From the NCBI GenBank assembly GCA_002389505.1, contig DGPA01000021.1:222280-286279 (forward strand): a DNA stretch of 64,000 nucleotides. The letters run 5' to 3'. This stretch comes from Halieaceae bacterium UBA4452. GTDB lineage: Bacteria > Pseudomonadota > Gammaproteobacteria > Pseudomonadales > Halieaceae. Shown here piece by piece: positions 33,937 through 43,416 of this stretch. The notes below the pieces were generated by a model. The model saw only the letters and a list, made by a program, of their open reading frames with translations. It was not told the DNA's origin and ran no database searches. Positions within the stretch are counted from its first letter, which is position 1; each line of letters starts with the position of its first letter. The position numbers and the translations under genes are program-made.

Positions 33937-35298
33937 TTATTCTCCGTCCTTCTTCGGCGCTTGCCAGTCGGCAATATTGCGCTGCCTTCCCCTGCCCACC
34001 GCTAACTCTGCAGCCGCGACGTCTTTGGTAATTACTGATCCAGCAGCGATAAACCCGCCATCGGCAATCGTTACTGGCGCCACTAGCGTGCTATTAGAGC
34101 CAATAAACACCCCATCGCCGAGCTGGGTGTGGTGTTTGTTAGCTCCGTCGTAGTTACACGTAATACTCCCTGCACCAATATTACTGCCCTCACCAATAGT
34201 CGCGTCGCCAATATAGGCCAAATGATTCGCCTTACTGCCAGCGCCCAACGTCGCTTTTTTGGTCTCAACGAAATTGCCAATACGGACGCTAGGCCCCAAG
34301 CGGCTGCCCGGCCTGATGCGCGCATAGGGCCCTATACTGCAGTCGGCGCCAATAACGGCGTCCTCAATATGGGAAAACGGATGAACAATGGTATTTGGGC
34401 CAATACTGACATCGCGGATGACGCAGTTGGCGCCAATTTGAACGTTATCCGCCAATACAACTACACCTTCAATAAGAGTATTAATGTCGAGGCTAACGCC
34501 ATAACCACAGGTAAGTTGGCCGCGAACATCCAGTCGGCTTCGATCGGCCACCGCCACGCCGTCAGTCAGCAGTTGTTCCGCGAATCGTTGCTGAAAGGTC
34601 CGTTCAAGCGCCTCAAGCTGCAGCCGATTGTTAACCCCCTGTATCTCATCGGCATCGTGACTGACCACAACACTCACAGCTAACCGCTCTTCTCGAGCAA
34701 CCGCCAGCACATCGGGCAAATAGGTTTCCTGTTGCGCGTTGTTGTTGCCCACCTTGCTCAATAAGCGGCTCAATACCCCCGCAGGACAGGCCATCACTCC
34801 GGTATTGACCTCTTGCACTCGTCGCTCACTGTCGGTGGCATCGCGCTCTTCAACCACCCGGACAAACTGCTGGTCATCATCTCGTAGTATTCGTCCGTAG
34901 CCCGACGGCTCCGATAGGTGCGCCGCCAACACCCCTGGACCCTCTCTGACCTGACTGAGTAATGCTTGCAGGGTCGGTGTGCTAATCAGCGGCACGTCGC
35001 CGAACAACACCAGCACCGTGCTCTGCAAATGGCAATGCGGTAAGGCTTGTGCTAACGCATGGCCAGTGCCCAACTGTTCCGCTTGGTGATGAAATTGCAG
35101 AGGGTATTGGGCTAAGGCGCGCTCCACCTCGTCGGCGCCGTGCCCGACAACAACATGGATGTTTTCTGGGGATAATCGACTCGCGGTAGCCACGACGTGC
35201 TCGATCATTGGTCGACCCGCCAGCGGGTGTAACACCTTGGGCAAATGGGAGTGCATTCGAGTGCCTTTACCGGCACCAAGAATGATAACTTCTAACAT
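33937..35298 (-). CDS. glmU: Bifunctional GlcNAc-1-P uridyltransferase / GlcN-1-P acetyltransferase
   Basis: GlmU, 453 aa. The N-terminal half is the nucleotidyltransferase (VIILGAGKGTRMHSHLPKVLHPLAG, the uridyltransferase P-loop). The C-terminal half is a left-handed beta-helix with hexapeptide repeats (VIGADCSIGPYARIRPGSRL) and the acetyltransferase active region (NLAYIGDATIG-like KANHLAYIGDATIGEGSNIG). It makes UDP-GlcNAc from GlcN-1-P. It is in the usual place between the atp operon and glmS and directly precedes glmS. The atp terminator at 35.4 kb separates it from atpC. Confidence 0.98.
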   Translation of the reverse strand: MLEVIILGAGKGTRMHSHLPKVLHPLAGRPMIEHVVATASRLSPENIHVVVGHGADEVERALAQYPLQFHHQAEQLGTGHALAQALPHCHLQSTVLVLFGDVPLISTPTLQALLSQVREGPGVLAAHLSEPSGYGRILRDDDQQFVRVVEERDATDSERRVQEVNTGVMACPAGVLSRLLSKVGNNNAQQETYLPDVLAVAREERLAVSVVVSHDADEIQGVNNRLQLEALERTFQQRFAEQLLTDGVAVADRSRLDVRGQLTCGYGVSLDINTLIEGVVVLADNVQIGANCVIRDVSIGPNTIVHPFSHIEDAVIGADCSIGPYARIRPGSRLGPSVRIGNFVETKKATLGAGSKANHLAYIGDATIGEGSNIGAGSITCNYDGANKHHTQLGDGVFIGSNSTLVAPVTIADGGFIAAGSVITKDVAAAELAVGRGRQRNIADWQAPKKDGE

Positions 35299-35404
35299 AG
35301 CGTCACCGTATTCGAAGGCTTACCAGACTGCCATAGGCTGGGCACCATGCAATACCTAAGGGCACTATTGCGGCTATTTAATGGCCAAAACGCGCCAAAA
35401 GGCA

Positions 35405-35430
35405 CAAAAAAGCCGCCCGTTGGCGGCTTT
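35405..35430 (-). terminator. Rho-independent terminator of the atp operon
   Basis: On the minus strand a 9-bp perfect stem AAAGCCGCC/GGCGGCTTT with a 4-base loop is followed by six T. It lies 18 bp after the atpC stop codon and ends the leftward atp transcript before glmU. Confidence 0.9.
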
Positions 35431-35447
35431 CCCCCAGCCTGCACCCA

Positions 35448-35876
35448 TCAACTGCGTCCAGCGCGATTCTTCAATTTCCGCAAGGTCGCCAACTGCGCGG
35501 CAGCCTCTGCTAGCTGTGCCGATGCACGACCGTAATCAAGTTCACCCCCTTGATTCGCCAACGCTTCTTCAGCGGCTTTTCTTGCCTCTTCCGCGGCTGC
35601 TTCGTCGACATCATCGGCGCGTATAGCGGTGTCAGCAAGCACAGTCACGACATCACCTTGCACTTCCAAATACCCGCCGGACGCATAGTAGACTTGCTCG
35701 TTACCGCCCTGCTCCAGAATACGAATCGGCCCGGGTACAATACCGGTTAACAATGGCGCGTGCCCGTAGCAAATGCCTAGTTCACCCGATGAGCCTGTCG
35801 CGACCAGCATTTCAACCAGCCCAGAATATATCTGGGCTTCCGCGGAAACGATATCGCAGTGAATAGTCATGGCCAT
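35448..35876 (-). CDS. atpC: ATP synthase F1 epsilon subunit
   Basis: A 142-aa F1 epsilon subunit. The N-terminal beta-sandwich (MTIHCDIVSAEAQIYSG, then GELGICYGHAPLLTGIVPG) and the C-terminal helical hairpin (ADDVDEAAAEEARKAAEEAL) are both present. It is part of the central stalk and inhibits ATP hydrolysis. Met3 is an alternative start. It is the last gene of the atp operon, 17 bp after atpD, and is followed by a strong terminator. Confidence 0.97.
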   Translation of the reverse strand: MAMTIHCDIVSAEAQIYSGLVEMLVATGSSGELGICYGHAPLLTGIVPGPIRILEQGGNEQVYYASGGYLEVQGDVVTVLADTAIRADDVDEAAAEEARKAAEEALANQGGELDYGRASAQLAEAAAQLATLRKLKNRAGRS

Positions 35877-35893
35877 GTCGTGTTCTCCAGTGC

Positions 35894-37297
35894 CTACGCC
35901 GACAACGTCGCCGCTTTTTCAACGGCCTGCTCAATAGAGCCAATCATATAAAACGCCTGCTCTGGTAGGTGGTCATACTCACCCGAGAGCAAACCCCTAA
36001 AGCCCGTGATGGTGTCTTTCAAGGACACGTAGATGCCGGGTGAACCGGTAAACACTTCCGCCACGTGGAAGGGCTGCGACAAAAAGCGCTCAATTTTTCG
36101 CGCCCGAGACACCGTTAACTTGTCTTCTTCTGACAGCTCGTCCATGCCTAAAATAGCGATAATATCTTTCAACTCTTTATACCGCTGCAGCACCGACTGG
36201 ACACCACGCGCCACTTCATAGTGCTCCTGGCCAATAATCAGCGGATCAAGCTGACGTGACGTTGAATCCAGTGGGTCTACCGCAGGGTAAATACCTTTCG
36301 CTGCAATATCGCGACTAAGCACAACCGTTGAATCCAAGTGCGCGAAGGTGGTGGCTGGCGACGGGTCAGTCAAATCATCCGCCGGTACATAAACCGCCTG
36401 AATAGAGGTAATAGACCCTGTCTTAGTCGAGGTAATGCGCTCCTGCAGAACGCCCATCTCTTCAGCAAGGGTCGGCTGGTAGCCTACCGCCGATGGCATA
36501 CGCCCAAGTAGGGCCGACACTTCTGTTCCAGCCAGGGTATAACGGTAGATATTGTCAACAAACAACAGTACGTCACGCCCCTCATCGCGGAATTTCTCAG
36601 CCATAGTCAGCCCCGTCAACGCCACGCGCAAGCGGTTGCCCGGAGGTTCGTTCATCTGACCGTAGACCATGGCCACTTTTGACTCGTCAAGCTTGTCAAT
36701 GTTTACCACGCCCGACTCTTGCATCTCATAATAGAAATCGTTGCCTTCTCGGGTGCGCTCACCCACGCCAGCAAAGACCGACAATCCCGAATGCTCGGTG
36801 GCAATATTATTGATCAACTCCATCATGTTAACGGTCTTACCAACACCGGCACCACCGAACAATCCCACCTTGCCGCCTTTGGCAAAGGGGCATACCAGGT
36901 CGATGACTTTGATACCCGTTTCGAGCAGCTCCTCTGAGGCGGCGAGCTCTTCGTAAGTCGGTGCGGGACGGTGAATCGCCGCACGATCCTGCTCGCCAAT
37001 AGGGCCACGTTCATCAATCGGATTGCCCAACACATCCATAATGCGGCCGAGGGTTTCAATACCAACCGGTACCGAAATAGGCGCACCCGTCGACTCAACC
37101 GCCAAACCACGGCTGATCCCTTCCGAGGAACCCATGGCAATCGCGCGCACCACCCCATCACCGAGTTGTTGTTGCACCTCGAGGGTAAGGTCTTTATCAC
37201 TGACCTTCAGCGCGTCGTAAACCTTGGGTACGCTGTCACGTGGAAATTCCACATCGATAACCGCGCCAATTACCTGTACGACCTTTCCGCTACTCAT
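35894..37297 (-). CDS. atpD: ATP synthase F1 beta subunit
   Basis: The 467-aa catalytic beta subunit. Walker A is GGAGVGKTVNMMELI (about residue 148), the catalytic Glu region is VFAGVGERTREGNDFYYEM, and Walker B is VLLFVDNIYRYTLAG. The DELSEEDKLTVSRARKIERF motif (DELSEED) sits in the C-terminal lever. It hydrolyses or makes ATP in the F1 head. Length and all motifs are normal for gammaproteobacteria; one position reads NIYRYT where NIYRFT is commoner, a minor change. Confidence 0.99.
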   Translation of the reverse strand: MSSGKVVQVIGAVIDVEFPRDSVPKVYDALKVSDKDLTLEVQQQLGDGVVRAIAMGSSEGISRGLAVESTGAPISVPVGIETLGRIMDVLGNPIDERGPIGEQDRAAIHRPAPTYEELAASEELLETGIKVIDLVCPFAKGGKVGLFGGAGVGKTVNMMELINNIATEHSGLSVFAGVGERTREGNDFYYEMQESGVVNIDKLDESKVAMVYGQMNEPPGNRLRVALTGLTMAEKFRDEGRDVLLFVDNIYRYTLAGTEVSALLGRMPSAVGYQPTLAEEMGVLQERITSTKTGSITSIQAVYVPADDLTDPSPATTFAHLDSTVVLSRDIAAKGIYPAVDPLDSTSRQLDPLIIGQEHYEVARGVQSVLQRYKELKDIIAILGMDELSEEDKLTVSRARKIERFLSQPFHVAEVFTGSPGIYVSLKDTITGFRGLLSGEYDHLPEQAFYMIGSIEQAVEKAATLSA

Positions 37298-37356
37298 GTT
37301 CGGGTCCTCTAGTCTATTTGTCGTGCGGCGACATCGCCGCTCATCAAAAAAAGGGT

Positions 37357-38217
37357 TTAACCAATCGCCGCAGCGCCACCAACAATCTCAGATAGCTCCT
37401 GAGTAATCGCTGCCTGACGTGCTTTGTTGTATACCAATTGCAACTCATCGATGATGTCGCCGGCATTATCGCTAGCATTCTTCATGGCAATCATGCGTGC
37501 TGCCTGTTCACAGGCGCCATTCTCAACCACCGCCTGATACACCTGCGATTCCACGTAGCGCAGCAGCAGCCCCTCAATGAGAGTTTCTGCGTCCGGCTCA
37601 TAAAGGTAATCCCAGTAATGCGCCATCTCAGTCGCGTCGGCTTCCAATGGCAGCAACTGCTCGACGGTGGGCTCTTGGGTCATGGTGTTAACAAAACGGT
37701 TGCTGACAATAAATAACTTGTCTAGCCGCCCTTCTTCATAGGCATCAAGCATGGTTTTCACGCCGCCAATCAATTGATTGACGGTGGGGTTTTCACCAAT
37801 ATCACGAACCGCAGAGGTGACATTACCGCCGAAGCTATTAAAAAACGCTATTGCCTTGGAACCGACGGCACATATCTCCACCGCAACGTCACTGTCTGAC
37901 CACACTTTCATGGCCTTGAGCGATTCCTTGAAGGAATTGGTATTTAGACCGCCGCACAAACCTCGGTCACTGGAAATGATGATAAAACCAACGCGCTTGA
38001 CCTCTCGCTGCTCCATGAAGACGTGGCGATGTTCGGGAGATGCGTTGGCAATATGACCCATGACTTGACGAATGCGTCGGGCATAGGGGCGCCCGAGCTC
38101 CATGCGCTCTTGTGCCCTACGCATTTTCGACGCAGCCACCATTTCCATGGCGCTGGTGATCTTCTGAGTACTTTGAATACTCGAGATCTTAGTGCGAATT
38201 TCCTTGCCAGCTGCCAT
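37357..38217 (-). CDS. atpG: ATP synthase F1 gamma subunit
   Basis: The 286-aa rotating shaft of F1. The N-terminal helix EIRTKISSIQSTQKITSAMEM, the central SSDRGLCGGLN, and the C-terminal MKNASDNAGDIIDELQLVYNKARQAAITQE are the family signatures. It lies 6 bp before atpA and 59 bp from atpD in the usual order. Confidence 0.98.
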   Translation of the reverse strand: MAAGKEIRTKISSIQSTQKITSAMEMVAASKMRRAQERMELGRPYARRIRQVMGHIANASPEHRHVFMEQREVKRVGFIIISSDRGLCGGLNTNSFKESLKAMKVWSDSDVAVEICAVGSKAIAFFNSFGGNVTSAVRDIGENPTVNQLIGGVKTMLDAYEEGRLDKLFIVSNRFVNTMTQEPTVEQLLPLEADATEMAHYWDYLYEPDAETLIEGLLLRYVESQVYQAVVENGACEQAARMIAMKNASDNAGDIIDELQLVYNKARQAAITQELSEIVGGAAAIG

Positions 38218-38223
38218 GACTAA

Positions 38224-39768
38224 TTACCACGTTTGTGTTGATTTGAAGGTCTCAATGGCACCTGCAAAGGCAGCAGCGCGGTCGTCATTCCAATCGCCAT
38301 CGGTGGCAATGTCCTGCATCAACTGACCGTGCTCGGCATGCATATGCGCGAGCAGTGCCGCCTCAAAAGCGCCAATTTTTTCTACCGCAACATCGTCGAG
38401 ATAGCCCTCATTAGCCGCGTATAGCACGGCGCCCATTTCGGCCACGCTCTGAGGTGCGTACTGCTTTTGTTTCATCAGTTCCGTGACCCGCTCACCGTGG
38501 TCAAGCTGTGCTTTGGTCGCGTCATCCAAGTCTGAAGCAAATTGAGAAAACGCAGCCAGCTCACGGTATTGAGCCAATGCCGTACGAATACCGCCGGACA
38601 ATTTCTTCATAATCTTAGTCTGTGCCGCACCACCCACCCGGGATACCGAAATACCGGCGTTCATGGCAGGACGGACACCGGCGTTGAACATATCTGCTTC
38701 TAAGAAAATCTGGCCATCGGTAATGGAGATAACGTTAGTAGGTACGAAGGCTGAAACGTCTCCCGCCTGGGTTTCAATAATAGGTAGCGCAGTCAGCGAC
38801 CCCGTCTGGCCTTTTACAGCCCCACCGGTCTTCTGTTCAACGTAGCTGGCATTCACTCGCGCAGCACGCTCTAGCAGTCGTGAATGTAAATAGAACACAT
38901 CGCCCGGGTATGCCTCTCGACCCGGTGGTCGACGTAAAAGCAACGAAATTTGACGATAAGCCACGGCTTGTTTTGACAGGTCATCGTAAATAATCAGCGC
39001 GTCTTCGCCACGATCGCGATAGTACTCACCCATGGTACACCCGGCAAACGGTGCTAAAAATTGCATCGCCGCTGGGTCGGCCGCGTTGGCTGCCACGACA
39101 ATAGTGTGTGCCATAGCGCCGTGCTCTTCTAATTTACGCACCACTGAAGCGACCGACGAGGCTTTCTGGCCAATGGCAACATACACACACTTAATGCCGG
39201 TGTTCTTTTGGTTGATAATGGCATCCACAGCAATGGCGGTCTTGCCAATTTGCCGATCACCAATAATGAGTTCTCGTTGCCCGCGGCCAATCGGCACCAT
39301 GGCGTCTACGGCCTTCAAGCCAATTTGTACGGGTTCGTCAACCGACTGACGCGCAATCACCCCTGGGGCAATTTTTTCAATCGCGTCGGTCGCTTTCGCG
39401 TCGATAGCGCCCTTACCGTCTATGGGGTTGCCCAGCGGGTCGACAACACGCCCCTGAAGTTCGGGACCTACTGGAACCTCAAGAATGCGACCGGTACAAC
39501 GGCAGCTTTGCCCTTCAGCCAATGACTTGTAGTCGCCTAACACCACTGCGCCGACTGAATCGCGCTCTAGGTTGAGGGCCAGACCAAAAATGCCACCTTC
39601 AAATTCAATCATCTCACCGTACTGCACCTCGGTGAGGCCGTGAATACGGATAATACCGTCGGTAACGGAGACGACGGTACCTTCATTGGTCGCCTGCGAA
39701 GAAACATCTAGCTGATCAATACGCTGCCGGATGATGTCGCTGATTTCCGAAGGATTCAGTTGTTGCAT
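38224..39768 (-). CDS. atpA: ATP synthase F1 alpha subunit
   Basis: A 514-aa non-catalytic nucleotide-binding subunit of F1. Walker A is GDRQIGKTAIAVD (about residue 170), DALIIYDDLSKQAVAYRQIS is Walker B, and PGREAYPGDVFYLHSRLLERAA is the family signature. It starts 14 bp after atpH. Normal length and order. Confidence 0.99.
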   Translation of the reverse strand: MQQLNPSEISDIIRQRIDQLDVSSQATNEGTVVSVTDGIIRIHGLTEVQYGEMIEFEGGIFGLALNLERDSVGAVVLGDYKSLAEGQSCRCTGRILEVPVGPELQGRVVDPLGNPIDGKGAIDAKATDAIEKIAPGVIARQSVDEPVQIGLKAVDAMVPIGRGQRELIIGDRQIGKTAIAVDAIINQKNTGIKCVYVAIGQKASSVASVVRKLEEHGAMAHTIVVAANAADPAAMQFLAPFAGCTMGEYYRDRGEDALIIYDDLSKQAVAYRQISLLLRRPPGREAYPGDVFYLHSRLLERAARVNASYVEQKTGGAVKGQTGSLTALPIIETQAGDVSAFVPTNVISITDGQIFLEADMFNAGVRPAMNAGISVSRVGGAAQTKIMKKLSGGIRTALAQYRELAAFSQFASDLDDATKAQLDHGERVTELMKQKQYAPQSVAEMGAVLYAANEGYLDDVAVEKIGAFEAALLAHMHAEHGQLMQDIATDGDWNDDRAAAFAGAIETFKSTQTW

Positions 39769-39782
39769 GACCTATTCCTCTA

Positions 39783-40319
39783 TCAGGGTTTTAGCGCGTT
39801 AGCGAGCTTATTAAGCCTGCCTCGCACTGAGCCGTCGATCACCAGATCGCCGGCACGAATGACTGCTCCGCCCACAAGCGCTGGGTCGGTTTTGGTGGTA
39901 ATGCTGACGCTACGGGACAATTGCTTGGCCATGGCATCCGCCAATTTTTGTGTTTCAGCCTCTGAGACCGCAAACGCCGAGATGACTTCCACCTCAACCG
40001 TGGCTTCTCTCGCCGCTTTGAGCTCAGTAAATTGTTGCGCCATCTCGGGCAACAGTGCCAAACGACCATGATCAGACGCGATGTGTAAGAAGTTTTTCAG
40101 ACCCATCGGCACATCACCGTCAATCAATGTGGTGACGGCATCGGCTCGCGCGCTCGCGGTTTTAGCCGGATCCTTTAACAATTTTTCCACCGTGACGTCA
40201 CCCGCTATTGTAGCGAGCTGGGAGAGCGCGGTTGCCCACGCTCCCAGCGCCTGAGCCCCATCGGCGAAGTCAAACGCCGCACGTGCATAGGGTCGGGCCA
40301 ATGTCATGGGCTCGATCAT
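39783..40319 (-). CDS. atpH: ATP synthase F1 delta subunit
   Basis: A 178-aa delta (OSCP) subunit that joins F1 to the peripheral stalk. The N-terminal MTLARPYARAAFDFA and the C-terminal VIRAGDLVIDGSVRGRLNKL are typical. It follows atpF by 4 bp. Confidence 0.97.
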   Translation of the reverse strand: MIEPMTLARPYARAAFDFADGAQALGAWATALSQLATIAGDVTVEKLLKDPAKTASARADAVTTLIDGDVPMGLKNFLHIASDHGRLALLPEMAQQFTELKAAREATVEVEVISAFAVSEAETQKLADAMAKQLSRSVSITTKTDPALVGGAVIRAGDLVIDGSVRGRLNKLANALKP

Positions 40320-40323
40320 AGCG

Positions 40324-40794
40324 TCATTGCTCCATGGTTAAGCTGTTGAGCATGTCAGCGTGTTTCTCTGGATCGATTTCAGCGCTAAGAATTTTTTCAG
40401 CGCCCAGAATAGCGAGGGCACTCACCTGGGCCATCAACTGTTCTTGGGCCCGGGCACGTTCCTGCTCAATGTCAGCCGCGGCGGCCGCTTTCACTCGACC
40501 CACCTCCGCTTCGGCGGCGACTTTCGCCTCTTCTACAACGGCTGCAGCACGCTTATTCGCAGATTCAATGATACCCGCGGCCTCTCGTTTGGCGTCCGCC
40601 ATCTGTTCTACCGCGTGCTTTTTGGCCAAATCAAGATCATGGCTCGCCCGGTCGGCTGCTGCCAGGCCGTCTGATATCTTCTGCTGCCGCTCTGTCATAG
40701 CCGCAATTATCGGCGGCCATACATAGCGCATACAAAACAGAACGAACCCCGCAAAAGCAATCAGCTGGCCGATCAATGTCAGATTAATATTCAC
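40324..40794 (-). CDS. atpF: ATP synthase F0 subunit b
   Basis: A 156-aa subunit b: one N-terminal membrane helix (LIGQLIAFAGFVLFCMRYVW) followed by a long Ala/Glu/Lys-rich coiled coil that forms the peripheral stalk. The WPPI sequence after the helix is the usual one. Position between atpE and atpH is standard. Confidence 0.98.
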   Translation of the reverse strand: MNINLTLIGQLIAFAGFVLFCMRYVWPPIIAAMTERQQKISDGLAAADRASHDLDLAKKHAVEQMADAKREAAGIIESANKRAAAVVEEAKVAAEAEVGRVKAAAAADIEQERARAQEQLMAQVSALAILGAEKILSAEIDPEKHADMLNSLTMEQ

Positions 40795-40846
40795 GTGAGA
40801 CTCCGATGTTTGGTGACTGGATTAAAGACCGCATGGGGTCAGTAGA

Positions 40847-41074
40847 TCAGCCGGCAACAACAAAAATCAGATACATGGAAATACCCACGCCGATAATCGG
40901 AATCGCGTCTACTAGGCCTGCGGCGAGGAAAAATGATACCTGCAGCTTAGGGCCCAGCTCCGGTTGTCGGGCCGATGATTCAAGTAGTTTGCCACCGAGC
41001 ATGCCCACACCAATAGCGGCGCCGAGGCCGCCTAGGCCGGTCATGATAGCCGCTGCAATATAAACGAGTTCCAT
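40847..41074 (-). CDS. atpE: ATP synthase F0 subunit c
   Basis: A 75-aa proteolipid of two membrane helices with a Gly-rich first helix (GLGGLGAAIGVGMLGGKLL), the polar RQPE loop, and the proton-binding Asp in the second helix (GLVDAIP). It forms the rotor ring. I use the ATG at 41074, with GGAG 8 bp upstream; a longer frame to 41101 adds nine unlikely residues. An Asp in this position with no sodium-site Gln-Glu pair fits proton coupling. Confidence 0.97.
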   Translation of the reverse strand: MELVYIAAAIMTGLGGLGAAIGVGMLGGKLLESSARQPELGPKLQVSFFLAAGLVDAIPIIGVGISMYLIFVVAG

Positions 41075-41116
41075 AGTGCTCTCCTTGGGTTTTCTCCGCA
41101 CAGTGCGCGGAAAGGT

Positions 41117-42001
41117 TTAGTGATCTTCGTGCGCCATGCTCAGGTACACAATGGTGAGTACCATGAAAATGAACGCTTGTAAGGTAATGACTAAAATATG
41201 AAAAATGGCCCAGCCAATTTGCAAAAGACCTGCCGGTACCATCCACACGGCACCCGCGCTAAAAATAACCGCGATAAGTATAAAAACCATCTCGCCCGCA
41301 TACATGTTACCGAATAGCCGCAGACCGAGAGAAAAGGGTTTAGCCAAAAAGCCAACAAATTCAATCGTGAAGTTCAACGGGATGAAGGCAGGGTGGTTAA
41401 ACGGCACTAACGTCAGCTCTTTCACAAAACCAAAGCCTTTAACTTTGATGGAGTAATACACCATCAGAACAAACACACCCAGCGCCATACCCATAGTAAT
41501 ATTGGGATCGGTTGATGGCACTATTTTTTGATAAGGAATGCCTAATAGTTCAAGGGAATGCGGAATCAAATCAACGGGGATAAGATCCATAAAGTTCATC
41601 AGAAAGACCCAGACAAAAATCGTTAGCGCCAGGGGTGCAATGACCGGATTGCGTCCGTGAAAGGTGTCCCGCACCGTACCATCAATAAACTCCACGACCA
41701 TTTCTATAAAATTAATCATGCCAGATGGCGTGTCTGAACTCGCCTGAGTAGCCACTTTACGAAACAACCAGCAAAATAGAACGCCGAGCCCTAGGGACCA
41801 AAACATAGAGTCAAGATGTATGGCGTTGAACCCCATGGCCGTAGCTTCGTCACCGCCGTGGGCAATAGTCCAGTCACCCCCTGCAGCCACAATCTCGCCA
41901 TCATGACGTTCAAACCCCGCGGGCAGCTTGCCATAGGTCAAGTTGGTTAGGTGGTGCTTAATGTAAGCCGCGACTGTTTGCTCGCTTCCATTTGCCGCCA
42001 T
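41117..42001 (-). CDS. atpB: ATP synthase F0 subunit a
   Basis: A 294-aa membrane subunit with about five or six helices. The essential Arg is in the SLGLRLFGNMYAGE segment near residue 230. NPVIAPLALTIFVWVFLMNFMD is a further signature. It forms the proton half-channels that feed the c ring. The atpI gene is 36 bp upstream. Confidence 0.98.
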   Translation of the reverse strand: MAANGSEQTVAAYIKHHLTNLTYGKLPAGFERHDGEIVAAGGDWTIAHGGDEATAMGFNAIHLDSMFWSLGLGVLFCWLFRKVATQASSDTPSGMINFIEMVVEFIDGTVRDTFHGRNPVIAPLALTIFVWVFLMNFMDLIPVDLIPHSLELLGIPYQKIVPSTDPNITMGMALGVFVLMVYYSIKVKGFGFVKELTLVPFNHPAFIPLNFTIEFVGFLAKPFSLGLRLFGNMYAGEMVFILIAVIFSAGAVWMVPAGLLQIGWAIFHILVITLQAFIFMVLTIVYLSMAHEDH

Positions 42002-42037
42002 CGTTCACAGTTCCTTAAGTCATGCGTTTCTAGCGTG

Positions 42038-42421
42038 CTATCGCTCGCCAGCCATCAATACAGCAGACAGTAGTAAGGCGGTTGCTGTACCCGCCAACGT
42101 TAACACCGGATTTGCTGTCGGCACGAAAGCAAACCACAGGGCAAAACCAGCCGCACTAAGGCTGAATTTCCCCAATGCCAAACCACCCGCATGTAAGGTA
42201 GCCTTGGGGCTCGTGCCACGCAATACAAACCATAGCTGCGGCATTAACGCAATGACCCCACCGGCCATGAAAGCGGTACCCGCACTTATGGTCATAACAA
42301 CAGCCATAATAAGACTTACGACTGAAATTACCGCTGCAGCCCGCACTACCGTACGCAGAAGCCTCTGCCGTAAATCGTGCCAGGGGTTGCCCGGTTTATG
42401 TTTCTCCCCGGTTGTATTCAC
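42038..42421 (-). CDS. atpI: ATP synthase accessory protein I
   Basis: A 127-aa AtpI-like membrane protein with four hydrophobic segments; family members help c-ring assembly. Start is GTG at 42421. Hydrophilic N-terminus (TGEKHKPGNPWHDLRQRLL) then VISVVSLIMAVVMTISAGTAF. It is the first gene of the atp operon, after a sigma70-like promoter. Confidence 0.88.
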   Translation of the reverse strand: MNTTGEKHKPGNPWHDLRQRLLRTVVRAAAVISVVSLIMAVVMTISAGTAFMAGGVIALMPQLWFVLRGTSPKATLHAGGLALGKFSLSAAGFALWFAFVPTANPVLTLAGTATALLLSAVLMAGER

Positions 42422-42452
42422 CTCTCAGGCCACCATTTACTCAGCGGGCGCG

Positions 42453-42481
42453 AGTGTAGGCTAAATCTTGCCGACCTTCAA
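42453..42481 (-). promoter_or_regulatory. Promoter of the atp operon
   Basis: On the minus strand TTGAAG (42481-42476) and TACACT (42458-42453) are separated by exactly 17 bp, in the 72-bp gap between the parB stop and the atpI start. The -10 box lies 32 bp before the atpI start codon. Confidence 0.6.
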
Positions 42482-42493
42482 GACATGGTTTGG

Positions 42494-43387
42494 CTAGCGG
42501 ATGCGCTTCAATATGCCATCAAGCTCATCGAGACTGCTATATCTAATGGTTAACTTACCCCGGCCAGCCTTGGCGTGATGAATAGAGACTGCTGCTCCTA
42601 GCTGGGCCGATAAATCTCGTTGTAGCTTATCAATGTTGGCATCTACCGGTTGACCGCTGGTATCAGCGCCTTGGCCAGCCAGCACCCCTTTAACAAGCGT
42701 TTCCGTTTGCCTGACTGATAATCGTCCACCGATCACTCGTTGCGCTAACTGGACTTGTTGTTGGCCTTCTAGGGCTAGCAACACTTTTGCATGACCGGCA
42801 GTAAGCTGTGCGGTTTCGAGAAGATGCCGAACGTCTGACTCCAGTGTCAACAAGCGGAGTATATTGGCAATCACCGAACGGGGCTTTCCTACACGCTCGG
42901 CGACTTGTTGTTGGCTCAACTCAAACTCGGTTTGCAAGCGTCTCAGCGCCAACCCTTCCTCGATAACATTGAGGTCTTGTCGTTGAATATTTTCTATTAG
43001 GGCCATGGCGATAGCCGATTCATCGCTCACATCGCGCACAATGGCTGGGATACTATCAACCCCTGCTAGCTGACTGGCACGCCAGCGGCGCTCCCCAGCA
43101 ACAATTTCCCATTTTTCGTCACTGAGCTGCCTGACAATAATAGGCTGCATCACGCCGTTTGATGCAATGCTATTGGCGAGCTCTTCCAGCATGGTTTTGT
43201 CAAACTCACGCCGCGGTTGGTATTTTCCTCTTTGTAGTTGGTCGAGAGGAATAACGCGCAGCCCCTCTTTACCCTCGGACCGCTCTGCTGACCTCGATAA
43301 TGGACTACCGACAATCGGCACGTCAGCACCTGAGGCGCCGAAAAGCATGTCTAAATCTTTGGCCAATCTCTTTTTTCTTGTGGTCAC
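42494..43387 (-). CDS. parB: Chromosome partition protein ParB
   Basis: ParB, 297 aa, binds parS sites and spreads to form the partition complex. Seen are the N-terminal CTP-binding/nuclease-fold motif (IPLDQLQRGKYQPRREF, then EIVAGERRWRASQLAG). A helix-turn-helix region (ELSQQQVAERVGKPRSVIANILRLL) and a C-terminal dimer domain follow. It is 29 bp after parA. Two parS palindromes that it should bind lie in recF at 54.7 and 55.3 kb. Confidence 0.97.
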   Translation of the reverse strand: MTTRKKRLAKDLDMLFGASGADVPIVGSPLSRSAERSEGKEGLRVIPLDQLQRGKYQPRREFDKTMLEELANSIASNGVMQPIIVRQLSDEKWEIVAGERRWRASQLAGVDSIPAIVRDVSDESAIAMALIENIQRQDLNVIEEGLALRRLQTEFELSQQQVAERVGKPRSVIANILRLLTLESDVRHLLETAQLTAGHAKVLLALEGQQQVQLAQRVIGGRLSVRQTETLVKGVLAGQGADTSGQPVDANIDKLQRDLSAQLGAAVSIHHAKAGRGKLTIRYSSLDELDGILKRIR

Positions 43388-43416
43388 GCGAGTTCCTTTC
43401 TTGTGGTGCCGACCCT

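Noticed and set aside
36056..36071. CCACGTGGAA core resembling parS inside atpD
   Set aside because: Only about 11 of 16 bases match the parS palindrome and the outer arms do not pair; it is explained by the atpD coding sequence.
37229..37244. CACGTGGAA near the atpD start resembling parS
   Set aside because: About 10 of 16 matches, no symmetry outside the central hexamer.
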